From an uncultured Candidatus Melainabacteria bacterium (GTDB lineage: Bacteria > Cyanobacteriota > Vampirovibrionia > Gastranaerophilales > Gastranaerophilaceae): a DNA stretch of 64,000 nt. Position 1 is the stretch's first letter. Every line of letters begins with the position of its first letter. The notes beneath the pieces were generated by a model, which worked only from the letters and a program-made list of their open reading frames with translations, had not been told where the DNA came from and made no database searches. Of this stretch, positions 55,977 through 64,000 are shown piece after piece. The DNA lies in contig CAKUZL010000001.1 of assembly GCA_934718085.1 (NCBI GenBank), forward strand, positions 124,001-188,000. The letters are read 5' to 3'. Made by a program: the position numbers and the translations under genes.

Positions 55977-56962
55977 TGAATACCGAAAAAAAATATTCCA
56001 TATTTGTCGTTCCGACGGGAACGGGTGCGTCAATCGGCGGATACGCGGGAGACGCGGGACGTTACGCCGCAAAAATCGCACGAGAATTTCCCTTAATCGT
56101 AAACCCGAACGTCGTAAACGCGGCATGCTTTTCTTCGATTAACGAAAACATGCTTTACGTGGAAGGTTTTGTTATGACGGAATTTTTAAAAGGAAATTTG
56201 TCTTTGAAACTTTCTTCGGGCAACAAAATCGGCGTCGTTTTCGACAGTTCGATTTCGAACGACTCTCTGAATGTTCACATTAACACGATAAACGCCGTAA
56301 AAACGGTCTACGGCTTTGACATAATCGGATACGAACTGACCGATTCTCCCGTCGGAGTCGAGTTTTATACGACGGACTCCGGTATTTCTTCGGGCTCGGT
56401 AAAAAATCCCGAAACTCTGTTGTCGGCGGGCAAAAGACTCCTCGAAAAAGGCGCGGACGTTCTTGCGATAGTTTGCAAATTCGACGAACCCGACGAAGAA
56501 GACGGATACAGCGAAGGTAATGCGGTTGATGTTGTCGGCGGCGTAGAGGCGATAATTTCGCATTTTGTTGCCGAAAAACTCGGCGTTCCCGCCGTTCATG
56601 CCCCCGCATTCGACGATTTTTCGATTTCGCCGAAACTCGTGCACCCGAAAGCTTCCGCGGAGTACATCACTCCTACGTTTTTACCGTGTTTGTTTTTCGG
56701 ACTGAACAATGCTCCTCTTATCGTAAAAGGCTTCGATAAAAAATATATTACGAAATGTAACGTAAAATCGCTGATTATGCCGTATAATTCTTTGGGGTGC
56801 TCTTTGGTCTCAAATGCAATAAAATCGGGCGTTCCCGTTATCGCCGTAAAAGAAAACGAAACCGTTTGCAATGCCGACCCCGATATTCTCGGGTTAAAAA
56901 CGGGCATAATATTTGCAGATACCTATGAAAATGTTCCCGAAATTTTAAGGAGGTCGGATTGA
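55976..56962 (+). CDS. DUF3326 family protein
   Basis: 328 residues from ATG 55976. Matches, by memory, the DUF3326 family of cyanobacteria and relatives: FVVPTGTGASIGGYAGDAGR, LIVNPNVVNAACFSSINENM, YVEGFVMTEFLKGNLSL, the VGGVEAIISHFVAEKLGVPA and HAPAF region and LGCSLVSNAIKSGVPVIAVK. The fold and reaction are unknown; the Gly-rich start and the AHAPAF-type motif suggest an enzyme. Its presence is one argument for a cyanobacterial relative. Overlaps the UPF0173 gene and the prepilin gene. Confidence 0.85.
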   Translation: MNTEKKYSIFVVPTGTGASIGGYAGDAGRYAAKIAREFPLIVNPNVVNAACFSSINENMLYVEGFVMTEFLKGNLSLKLSSGNKIGVVFDSSISNDSLNVHINTINAVKTVYGFDIIGYELTDSPVGVEFYTTDSGISSGSVKNPETLLSAGKRLLEKGADVLAIVCKFDEPDEEDGYSEGNAVDVVGGVEAIISHFVAEKLGVPAVHAPAFDDFSISPKLVHPKASAEYITPTFLPCLFFGLNNAPLIVKGFDKKYITKCNVKSLIMPYNSLGCSLVSNAIKSGVPVIAVKENETVCNADPDILGLKTGIIFADTYENVPEILRRSD

Positions 56963-57900
56963 AGTTTAAGCGCGGATTTTCGTTGACGGAAGTTTTTCTT
57001 GTGATGGCTGTAATTTCGCTGATGTTGGCAATGAGTCTCAACATTATGGCGAAACAAAAAAGCAGCCTCGATTTGATTGCTTATCAGGTTTACGAATCTT
57101 TATCGGCTTTTGCAAAATACGCAGGCTCGCACAGTGCAAACGCCTCGTTGGAATCTTACACATGCATGAATGCCAAAACGGAAACCGCCTACAAAGCTTG
57201 CATGACTGCGGGCTCAAAATCCTCGTCTCACAGCGATTTGGTCGATTTTACCGACGATACCGATTTTTGTGAATTTATGGCCGACGCGTATTCTTCAAAC
57301 GGTGTCGATTGTTCTTCTCTCAACAATGCCTCGCTTTCGAAGCCTTACGGCTCGATAACTTCGGGCATAAAACCGAACTTTTCGCTTCCGAGCGGCGTGG
57401 ACGTTTACGTGTCGGCTCGTATAAAAGAAAGTGATTTTACGGGTTACAGAATAATTACCGTCGATTTGAACGGTTCCGACAAGCCCGACAAATTGGGCTT
57501 AGACAGAATTTCTTTCGTAATTTTCGATTATTCTTCGGAAGTCCTGCTGCTTGGTGCTCCGTCCAAAAACACCGATCTGTTCAAAGCGGCGGTCCGAAAA
57601 TACAAAAAAAATCCGTCTGCCGAGGATGTGAAAAACTCGGTTCTCGTTTCCAAAAACGCATCCGGTTCGCCTTTGTCGTTTAAAGAAGCGTACTGCTCCG
57701 CACGCGGTAACCACGAAATTTATACGGGCTACTGTAAAAATTACATCGTCGACAGCGATTGCCCCGACACGTCAACTTATTTTTGCGAATTTTACGTTCC
57801 GCGTCCGTCGAAAAATATCTTGTTTATGCCGTCCGTCGGGCACGAGTTCCAAAAATATAAAGGCGAAGACGGCAAAAATGTTTACCTTTACAAATATTAA
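56959..57900 (+). CDS. Prepilin-like protein with type IV N-methylation motif
   Basis: 313 residues from TTG 56959, with a perfect AAGGAGG 5-8 nt upstream. The N-terminus is a class III/IV prepilin signal: KFKRG before the cleavage site, then FSLTEVFLVMAVISLMLAMS with Glu at +5, the hydrophobic alpha-1 helix. The remaining 280 residues are a large, Cys-containing globular domain (about eight Cys, e.g. SYTCMNAKTETAYKACMTAG and CKNYIVDSDCPDTSTYFCEF), much bigger than a usual major pilin. Probably a minor pilin or pseudopilin tip subunit. No pilus assembly genes are in the window. Confidence 0.82.
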   Translation: MKFKRGFSLTEVFLVMAVISLMLAMSLNIMAKQKSSLDLIAYQVYESLSAFAKYAGSHSANASLESYTCMNAKTETAYKACMTAGSKSSSHSDLVDFTDDTDFCEFMADAYSSNGVDCSSLNNASLSKPYGSITSGIKPNFSLPSGVDVYVSARIKESDFTGYRIITVDLNGSDKPDKLGLDRISFVIFDYSSEVLLLGAPSKNTDLFKAAVRKYKKNPSAEDVKNSVLVSKNASGSPLSFKEAYCSARGNHEIYTGYCKNYIVDSDCPDTSTYFCEFYVPRPSKNILFMPSVGHEFQKYKGEDGKNVYLYKY

Positions 57901-57907
57901 CAAAATC

Positions 57908-60319
57908 TTACAGAAAGTCTTTCGGTGACATATCCGCGATAATTTTCAGGTTTTTCGCCCTGATTTTCGTAAAAAATCCCGAAATCAGAAGATGTCCTTT
58001 TTTGCCTTCGAAATTTTTTATAACGAACGAATATCGGTATTCGTTGTTGATTTTTTCGAAAAAACACGGCTGAGGCTCGTTTGCCTCGATATTCAAATTG
58101 TGTTTTTCGACAACTTCACAAAATTTTTCGCGAATTTTTAAGATGCCTGATTTTGTCTCTTCGGCATCGGCGCCGCATACCGTTATGTTTACGGCTTTTG
58201 AGAACGGAGGAAATTTGAATTCCTCGCGGAGTTTTATTTCGTTTTCGTAAAATTTTTCGTAATTTTGTTCGCACGCGGTCTTAAACGCAAAAAATTCCGG
58301 ATTAAAAGTTTGAAAGATTATTCGTGCGGGTTCGTCGCCTCTGCCCGCTCTGCCGGCAAGTTGCGTCAATAGCTGAAACCCTCGTTCGTCGCAACGGTAG
58401 TCGGGAAACGAGAACGACGTGTCGGTGTTCAAAGCTCCGACCAGCGTGACGTTGGGGTTGTCGAGCCCTTTTGCGCTCATTTGAGTACCTATCAAAATGT
58501 CTATTTGTCCGGACAAAAATTCGTCCAAAATCTTTATATAGTCGTTTTTTCCCGTCAGAGCCTGCGTATCCATCCTTGCAATTTTCGCGTCCGGAAAAAT
58601 TTTTGCGGTAATTTCTTCGATTCTTTCGCTTCCCGTTCCGGTGAATTTCAATGCGGGTTCGCCGCAATGCGGGCAAATTTCGGGTGCTTGCGTTTCGTAG
58701 TCGCAATGCGAGCATTTTAATTTTTTTTGTGATTTGTGAAAAGTCAGCGGTAAATCGCAATTCGGGCATTTCAAAATTTCTCCGCACGCTCCGCACCTGA
58801 CCGTCGTCGAAAAACCGAGTCTGTTCATCAATAACAAAACCTGTTTCCCTCCCCGAAGAGTTTCGTCGACGGCGGTTATCAGATATTTTGAAAAAATTCG
58901 TTGACCTTTTGTCGAAATTTCTTCTCTCATATCAACAATTTCAACGGTTTCGGCGGTTTTCCCGTTATATTTTTTTGTCATCGAAGCAAGTGTTCCTCGG
59001 GTTTTTGCCTCGTAATAACTGCAAATATCGGGTGTCGCGCTGCCTTTTAAAAATGCCGCACCACGGATGTGCGCAATCATTCTTGCAACCTCGTTTGCGT
59101 TGTAATAAGGGCTTTTTGCCGTTTGCTTGTAAGAATCGTCGTGTTCTTCGTCCGAAATTATCAGTCCGATGTTTTGCAACGGCGCAAATACCGCAGAGCG
59201 CGCTCCGATAAGTATTCTGACCTTCCCGTCGTTTATTCGCTCGCGAATATCGCGTTTTTCACTGTCCGAAACGTTGCTGTGCCAAACCGCCGTAGTCTCC
59301 GTTCCGAAGCGTTCTGCGGTCTTTTTTGTCAACATTGAGGCAAGTGCTATTTCCGGAGCCAGAAACAACACGTTTTTTCCGCTTTCCAAAACTTTCTTCA
59401 TCAGCGCAAAATAAACTTCTGTTTTCCCTGATGCCGTAACTCCGTGCAGCAAAATAGGATACGGGGTTTTCTCCTCGATTTTTTTTAAGATGAAATTGTA
59501 CGCAGACTGTTGTTCTTCCGTAAGCTTCGGAAATTCGGTTCTTTTCAGGTTCTTGTAAATATTCAGCGGATTTCTGTAAACTTCGCGGTCTTCGATTTTT
59601 AAATTTCCCGCGGTTTCAAGTTTTTTTATCGTCGCGGGTGTTGTATGCGCGATTTTTAAAAACTCCGAAAGCTTCATTTCTTTTACGTTTTCAAGACTTT
59701 CCAAAACCGACGCTGCGCGCTTTGAAGTCGTCTGCGCGTTTTGAAAAATAACGTATTTTTCCGTTTTGGCGTTGATTTTTCCGCTTGTAACGTTTTTCGA
59801 GACTAAAACACCTTTTTCTTTTAAATCGTTAAAAGCCTTTCTGTATGGGGAATACGACAGCTTCGATTTTTGCTTCAACGTTTTTGCGTTTATCGGTTTT
59901 TTCTCGCTTGTCAAAGCCAGCAAAATTTGTTCGTTTTTTGTCGGGTTTTCATAGTTTTTTTCCGTTCTTTCGATGACCGTAGTATATTTTCCGAACAATT
60001 TTCCCGGGAAAACGTTTGAAATAACGGTATTCAGGTCGCAAGCGTAATATTTTGACATCCAAATAAAAAGCTGCATAAACTCGGGCGAGAACGAAAATTT
60101 CTCGTCCTTGATTTCGGCAATTTCCTTTATTTTAATGCCCGGTTCAGGCGAATTTTCGAACCCGATTACAAAACCGTCCGCGATGCCCTGCTTCCCGAAC
60201 GGCACCGCAACCGGCGTTCCGATTTTGATTTTGTCCTCGTCTTCATCCGGTACAAAATAAGTAAAAGGCCTTGAGTTAAGACCTTTTAAATCAATTATTA
60301 CGTTGACGTATTTTCCCAA
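57908..60319 (-). CDS. priA: Primosomal replication protein N' (PriA helicase)
   Basis: 803 residues from TTG 60319 (an in-frame stop lies two codons upstream). 3'-DNA-binding domain (1-110), winged helix, then a helicase core with Walker A GVTASGKTEVY (about 300), DEEH box ISDEEHDDSYKQ, and two zinc sites between the lobes (CGACGEILKCPNCD, CSHCDYETQAPEICPHCG). Restarts stalled replication forks. Convergent with the prepilin gene at 7 bp. Follows the PC4-like gene closely. Confidence 0.96.
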   Translation of the reverse strand: MGKYVNVIIDLKGLNSRPFTYFVPDEDEDKIKIGTPVAVPFGKQGIADGFVIGFENSPEPGIKIKEIAEIKDEKFSFSPEFMQLFIWMSKYYACDLNTVISNVFPGKLFGKYTTVIERTEKNYENPTKNEQILLALTSEKKPINAKTLKQKSKLSYSPYRKAFNDLKEKGVLVSKNVTSGKINAKTEKYVIFQNAQTTSKRAASVLESLENVKEMKLSEFLKIAHTTPATIKKLETAGNLKIEDREVYRNPLNIYKNLKRTEFPKLTEEQQSAYNFILKKIEEKTPYPILLHGVTASGKTEVYFALMKKVLESGKNVLFLAPEIALASMLTKKTAERFGTETTAVWHSNVSDSEKRDIRERINDGKVRILIGARSAVFAPLQNIGLIISDEEHDDSYKQTAKSPYYNANEVARMIAHIRGAAFLKGSATPDICSYYEAKTRGTLASMTKKYNGKTAETVEIVDMREEISTKGQRIFSKYLITAVDETLRGGKQVLLLMNRLGFSTTVRCGACGEILKCPNCDLPLTFHKSQKKLKCSHCDYETQAPEICPHCGEPALKFTGTGSERIEEITAKIFPDAKIARMDTQALTGKNDYIKILDEFLSGQIDILIGTQMSAKGLDNPNVTLVGALNTDTSFSFPDYRCDERGFQLLTQLAGRAGRGDEPARIIFQTFNPEFFAFKTACEQNYEKFYENEIKLREEFKFPPFSKAVNITVCGADAEETKSGILKIREKFCEVVEKHNLNIEANEPQPCFFEKINNEYRYSFVIKNFEGKKGHLLISGFFTKIRAKNLKIIADMSPKDFL

Positions 60320-60329
60320 TTTTCACCCG

Positions 60330-60578
60330 TTACGCGTCGGCTTCCGTGTCCATAAGCAGTTCTTCGGCAGCTTTTTCGACCGCGTCTTTAAGCGTCAAAA
60401 TTGCGTCGGGAGCTACGGTTACGCCTTTTTTGGTCGGCAACCAGTTTTGACCGTCGTCCGTAGTGTAGAAAATTCTTAAATCAAGATAGCTTTTGCCTTT
60501 GTACGTTTTTACCGCAATTTGCAATTGTTCCGTTGCGCTTCTTGCTATCGTCGCAAGCATTTTAGGTTCGTCTGACAT
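60330..60578 (-). CDS. PC4/p15-like transcriptional coactivator domain protein
   Basis: 82 residues with a strong AAAGGAG site. Matches the PC4 single-stranded DNA-binding fold: LQIAVKTYKGKSYLDLRIFYTTDDGQNWLPTKKGVTV, then a helix (DAILTLKDAVEKAAEELLMD). In eukaryotes PC4 is a coactivator; in bacteria and phages such proteins bind single-stranded DNA and may act in repair or transcription. Being next to priA fits an ssDNA role. Acidic ends. Confidence 0.88.
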   Translation of the reverse strand: MSDEPKMLATIARSATEQLQIAVKTYKGKSYLDLRIFYTTDDGQNWLPTKKGVTVAPDAILTLKDAVEKAAEELLMDTEADA

Positions 60579-60588
60579 TTTTTCTCCT

Positions 60589-62853
60589 TTATAATTTTAT
60601 TGTTTTTGTGTAGTCGGGAATTTCGAAAAGTCCGTTATCGGCGTCTTTCAGGGTGAATTCCTCGTAAATTTTGTTTGCCGAATCTTTTGCGTTTTTGTAT
60701 AAATCTTCGGTTATGTACTTTTTCCAGGTTTCGGTCGGCGTGCCGGGGTAGTTTCCGAGTGTTTTTGCAAATTCCGCGATGTCCGATTTGTCTCGTCCCG
60801 CGCCGTAAGCCTTTGTTTTTGCATCCGTGCCCGAGGGTCTGATTTCGATAAATTTGTCGTTAAACAATAAGTATGTGCCGTCTCCGACGAACATTACGTC
60901 TTCGAGTCCCGAAAAATCAAGCTGAGGGAATGTTTCGCCGAATATTTCGCGCGCGTTTTCGACCGTTATTTTGCCCTGTTGCTTTGCTACCGCCACGGAC
61001 AGGAAAAACAGGTCATTTTCGGTTCTTTTTTGTTCGCCTTCTTTTTTCGCAGCATTGAGTTTGTTTATGTCGGGCTCGGATTCGTTGTAATACGAAATGT
61101 CTTCGCGGATGTCAAACCTTGATATGATTGAGTTTTCGTCAAACATTTCCGTCAACGCGTCCGCAAGAGATTTGTTTTGTGCGTTTAACTCCGATGCCAA
61201 CGCCGACGCGGTAATTATTGCTTCCGTTGCGCTCTTTTCTCGCATTGCGATTGCTTTTCTGCCCGCTTTGGACAAAATCGGTTCTTCCGCTCCGATTATC
61301 ATTCCTCCCGATTCTTCGCCTCCGAATATCAAACGCGGAGATTTTCCGAGGTTATGCTCTTTGCCGAAAATGTCCGTTATAACTACGTTTTCACGCCCTT
61401 CGTTCAGCTGCTTTTCGACTTTTTTCATTATCGATGCAATTTCCTTAAATCCTACGGGAACGTTTATAACCTCGATATTGTTGTGTTTTGCCCATTCGTC
61501 CCACGATTTTGCAGATGCCGTCGTTTTTATCATAAATCTTTCGTGGTTGTCGAATTTTCCCGAGTTTCGAAGTTGTTTTGCCCAAAAATCGGTTATCAGC
61601 AAAAATGCTTGGTTTGCCGTCAACACCGTTAAAATTCTGTCTTCGCTCAAATCCGTAAAATCCGCGCCGGCTTTTTCCAGCTTGTCTTTTTCGGATGCGC
61701 TTTCAATCCTGCAAACCGTTAATCTGTCGTGATCGGGGTCGGTTATAAGAACAAACGTGTTCAGCGGATAATCCTTGAGTTTTTCGTCGTATTTCATGCT
61801 CTTTATTACGGGGAAATAAGGCTTTCCGTCTTTGTCTTTCGCAATAACGGTCGCGTCGACGGAATAATCGTAAAAAGTTTTGTTGCCTTTGGGGTCGACG
61901 TCATATTTGCCTATCGAGTGGAAAAACGGGTCCTCTTCCGTGTTCAGCCAGTCGAAATGTTCCGAAATGCCCAATTTATCAAGTAATTTGCTTAAAGTTT
62001 CGTGAGCCGAACCTCCGACGTTTTCGATTACGATTTTGTCTTTCAATTTTTTTATCGAATTCAGGTTTTCTTCGTTTGCAACGCCGTTTTTCAAATATTC
62101 AGCGTACAAATCGATTCCGTCGTTTATTCGTTTCATAAATTCTTTGTTTATCAAAGAATCCGTTTCATCCGCGATTTTTATGTCGTAAAAACCTTTTTCT
62201 TCGACTTCTTTGAAAATCGCTTTGATTTCGTCGACAAACTCTTTCGATTCTTCGGGCAGGTACTGACTTCCCTGTGAATTCAAGTCTTTTGTCGCATTTT
62301 TGACGCTTATTCCGTGACTGGACGTAATGTATTCCGCGCCCGCCAAATCGAGCTTGAACGCCAAAAACGATGCCATCCAAATCGGCATGGTTTGTCCTTT
62401 TGACGTAACGAGCGTTTCTATACCCGAAGCTGCCTGAACTCTTGCGATTAAGTCCAAAAACAGTTGCGAATTGTATCTGACTTCTCTTCCCGCAAGTTTC
62501 AAAAGTTTTTTGCCCGGGTATTTTTTCAAAGCGTTCAAAGTTTTCGCTTTGGTCGCCAAAATTATCCCGATTACGTTTATCGGAAACCTTGTGTCGTGCG
62601 GATAAAGAATGTTTTGAGGACCTCTTATTCCAGCGGTCGACACGGCTGCTTCCTTCGCGTAATTCTCGAGCCATCGGTTTAAATTCAGCCCTTCGGGGTT
62701 TTTACGTTCGTCAAAAGGCAACAAATGCTCCCTTTTCAACCGAAACGTAAATTCTTTCGGGTTGTGAAAATCGGGAAGAAGAGGTTTCTTCACGTATTCC
62801 GGGGTGTTGGCTTCCACGGATTTAAAAAGTTCTTTTTCCAAAATATTTTGCAT
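60589..62853 (-). CDS. Large alpha-D-phosphohexomutase (phosphoglucomutase/phosphomannomutase-like)
   Basis: 754 residues, well above the 450-600 usual for the superfamily. Four-domain signatures: phosphoserine motif EYITSSHGISVKNATKDL (about 175; the family has TASHNP or similar), metal-binding VLITDPDHDRLTV (about 373-385, DxDxD), sugar-specificity FGGEESGGMIIG (about 517) and phosphate-binding RPSGTDAKTKAYG (about 686). Extra length is spread through helical inserts. It would interconvert hexose 1- and 6-phosphates for glycogen or sugar-nucleotide synthesis (UDP-glucose for ugd). Which sugar is not decidable. Coupled to ileS upstream. Confidence 0.88.
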   Translation of the reverse strand: MQNILEKELFKSVEANTPEYVKKPLLPDFHNPKEFTFRLKREHLLPFDERKNPEGLNLNRWLENYAKEAAVSTAGIRGPQNILYPHDTRFPINVIGIILATKAKTLNALKKYPGKKLLKLAGREVRYNSQLFLDLIARVQAASGIETLVTSKGQTMPIWMASFLAFKLDLAGAEYITSSHGISVKNATKDLNSQGSQYLPEESKEFVDEIKAIFKEVEEKGFYDIKIADETDSLINKEFMKRINDGIDLYAEYLKNGVANEENLNSIKKLKDKIVIENVGGSAHETLSKLLDKLGISEHFDWLNTEEDPFFHSIGKYDVDPKGNKTFYDYSVDATVIAKDKDGKPYFPVIKSMKYDEKLKDYPLNTFVLITDPDHDRLTVCRIESASEKDKLEKAGADFTDLSEDRILTVLTANQAFLLITDFWAKQLRNSGKFDNHERFMIKTTASAKSWDEWAKHNNIEVINVPVGFKEIASIMKKVEKQLNEGRENVVITDIFGKEHNLGKSPRLIFGGEESGGMIIGAEEPILSKAGRKAIAMREKSATEAIITASALASELNAQNKSLADALTEMFDENSIISRFDIREDISYYNESEPDINKLNAAKKEGEQKRTENDLFFLSVAVAKQQGKITVENAREIFGETFPQLDFSGLEDVMFVGDGTYLLFNDKFIEIRPSGTDAKTKAYGAGRDKSDIAEFAKTLGNYPGTPTETWKKYITEDLYKNAKDSANKIYEEFTLKDADNGLFEIPDYTKTIKL

Positions 62854-62857
62854 TTTT

Positions 62858-64000
62858 TTATCCTTTTACGGCTTCTACACAGTCGGGGCATATCGTTTCG
62901 AACCCGGGTTCTGTCGACATTTCCGAGTATTTCCAACAACGTTCGCATTTTACGCCTTTTGCTCTGCCGACGTAAACTTTGTATCCGTTTTCGTTCAATT
63001 CGCCCAAAATTTCTTCGGGTTTGTCGTCGGATACGCTTGCCTGAGACGTAATAAATATGCTCTTCAGGTCGTTTTCGTATTTTTTTGCCGTGTCCGAATT
63101 TTCGCCCGAAACGACCACTCCGACTTCAAGCGAACTTCCGATGGTTTTTGCTGCCCTTAACGGCTCTATCGCTTTGGTTACGACTTCCCGAAGTTTCAAA
63201 ATTTCAGTGAAATCTTTTTCGATTTCGGCGTTCGAAAATTCGTCGTTTATTGTTATCCAATCGAGCAGAACTGCGCTTTCCGGCATTGTCGCCCTGATTG
63301 CTTCCGGAGTGTTTCTCAAAATGTCTTCCGCCTGGAACGGCATTACCGGCACCATAATTCTTATTAACGCCGAATATACTTCATACAATACCGTTTGGCA
63401 TGCCCGTCTCGACAACGATTTTTTGCCCGCCGTGTAAAGTCTGTCCTTCACGATGTCAAGGTAAAACGCGCTCAGGTCTCTTGCCGCAAAGTTTTGAAGC
63501 TGTTGGAAATATTTATAAAATTCGTACGCTTCAAACGCTTCGTCTACAGCTTTTTCGAATTCCGTGAGTTTATGCAGCGCAAACTTGTCGAGAGCCTGTA
63601 ATTCTTCGTATTTGACGTAATCGGATTTCGGATCGAAGTCAAAAAGGTTTCCGAGCAGAAATCTCATGGTGTTTCGGGTTTTTTTGAAAATTTCCGAAAG
63701 CTGTTTGATTATGTTGTCGCCGATTTTCGTATCGTTTCTGTAATCGACGGAAGCCGCCCACAGTCTTAAAATGTCGGCACCGTAGTTTTTGATTATGTCG
63801 TCCGGTCTGATGTAATTTCCGAGCGATTTCGACATTTTTCTTCCGTCTTCTCCGAACACGAATCCGTGCGTTAAAACGCTCTTGTAAGGTGCGGTTCCCT
63901 TAGTTGCAACCGATGTCAGCAACGATGATTGGAACCAGCCGCGGTGTTGGTCGGAACCTTCGAGGTAAAGGTCGACGGGTGTGCCGCAAAGTTCGTCTTT
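62858..64000 (-). CDS. ileS: Isoleucyl-tRNA synthetase, C-terminal part (5' end outside window)
   Basis: 381 residues visible; the frame is open to the right edge. Begins KDELCGTPVDLYLEGSDQHRG with the class I GSDQHRGWFQSSLL region, KMSKS loop GRKMSKSLGNYIRP (about residue 51-64 of the visible part), anticodon-binding helical domain and the C-terminal zinc module with two CxxC pairs (CERCWKYSE and CPDCVEAVKG). Type of IleRS with the zinc end, the usual bacterial form. It is the first visible gene of the ileS-pgm-PC4-priA run. Confidence 0.97.
   Translation of the reverse strand, partial: KDELCGTPVDLYLEGSDQHRGWFQSSLLTSVATKGTAPYKSVLTHGFVFGEDGRKMSKSLGNYIRPDDIIKNYGADILRLWAASVDYRNDTKIGDNIIKQLSEIFKKTRNTMRFLLGNLFDFDPKSDYVKYEELQALDKFALHKLTEFEKAVDEAFEAYEFYKYFQQLQNFAARDLSAFYLDIVKDRLYTAGKKSLSRRACQTVLYEVYSALIRIMVPVMPFQAEDILRNTPEAIRATMPESAVLLDWITINDEFSNAEIEKDFTEILKLREVVTKAIEPLRAAKTIGSSLEVGVVVSGENSDTAKKYENDLKSIFITSQASVSDDKPEEILGELNENGYKVYVGRAKGVKCERCWKYSEMSTEPGFETICPDCVEAVKG

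Noticed and set aside
1..64000. CRISPR arrays, insertion sequences, prophage or integrase genes
   Set aside because: None seen: no regularly spaced repeats, transposase motifs or phage structural genes; gene content is uniformly chromosomal.

Overview
The window is a 64 kb chromosomal segment of a bacterium with moderate-to-low GC, dense operons, many 1-4 bp gene overlaps (TAATG, ATGA) and several GTG/TTG starts. I infer a non-photosynthetic relative of the cyanobacteria (Vampirovibrionia/Melainabacteria, most likely the gut order Gastranaerophilales). The reasons are a cyanobacterial-type DUF3326 protein, a GyrA box of cyanobacterial form (QNRATRGKGG), ThyX instead of ThyA, a meso-diaminopimelate-type MurE, an MlaD-type lipid transport protein plus Lgt (diderm envelope), flagellar genes, and many small Gly/Ala-rich membrane proteins of no known family. 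This assignment is recall-based, not searched. No plasmid, phage, IS element or CRISPR array was seen.

Layout. 1-7.2 kb: two paralogous unknown proteins, a YjbQ-family protein, ftsH, a sigma-28 type factor overlapping rimO, and two small membrane proteins. 7.5-9.5 kb: an acyl-CoA ligase. 9.8-14.8 kb: infA-rpmJ-rpsM-rpsK-rpsD-rpoA-rplQ-truA-rplM-rpsI, with a three-segment hairpin leader and a strong terminator. 14.9-16.2 kb: a protein made only of Clp N-terminal repeats. 16.3-18.8 kb: rpmG-trnW(CCA)-secE-nusG-rplK-rplA, with the same hairpin in front of rplK and rplA (candidate L1 autoregulation). 18.9-25.2 kb: DUF374 acyltransferase, membrane pyrophosphatase, pentapeptide and TPR proteins, a GT2 glycosyltransferase.

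25.3-29.3 kb: a flagellar switch and export cluster (FliM/FliN-like with tandem SpoA domains, FliO, FliP, extended FliQ, a secretin-N-domain-like exported protein, FliR). The sigma-28 factor at 3.8 kb is a plausible partner. 29.3-34.7 kb: ugd, then on the minus strand a five-gene operon (ClpX-zinc-finger protein, repeat protein, ruvX, DUF1292, rfbB). A divergent promoter pair sharing one palindromic -35 hexamer separates this operon from a roughly 200-nt structured leader of unknown class. That leader precedes a TPR lipoprotein gene and lgt, followed by mlaD (apparently leaderless), upp, pgeF and a SEC-C protein.

40-52 kb, minus strand: a TPR/Met-rich/ClpC operon, and the genes thyX-prfA-rsmH-ftsL-like-ftsI-murE-gpsA, i.e. 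a division and cell-wall cluster joined to translation termination, with rpmE upstream. 52.2-54.7 kb: gyrA. 55.3-57.9 kb: UPF0173 hydrolase, DUF3326, prepilin-like protein. 57.9-64 kb, minus strand: ileS (5' end outside), a large phosphohexomutase, a PC4-like protein and priA.

Most of the window is housekeeping. The least explained parts are the 34.73-34.93 kb leader RNA, the ATPase-less Clp-N protein and the stand-alone ClpX zinc finger (both alongside a normal ClpC), the unusual flagellar subunits, and the r-protein leader structures.
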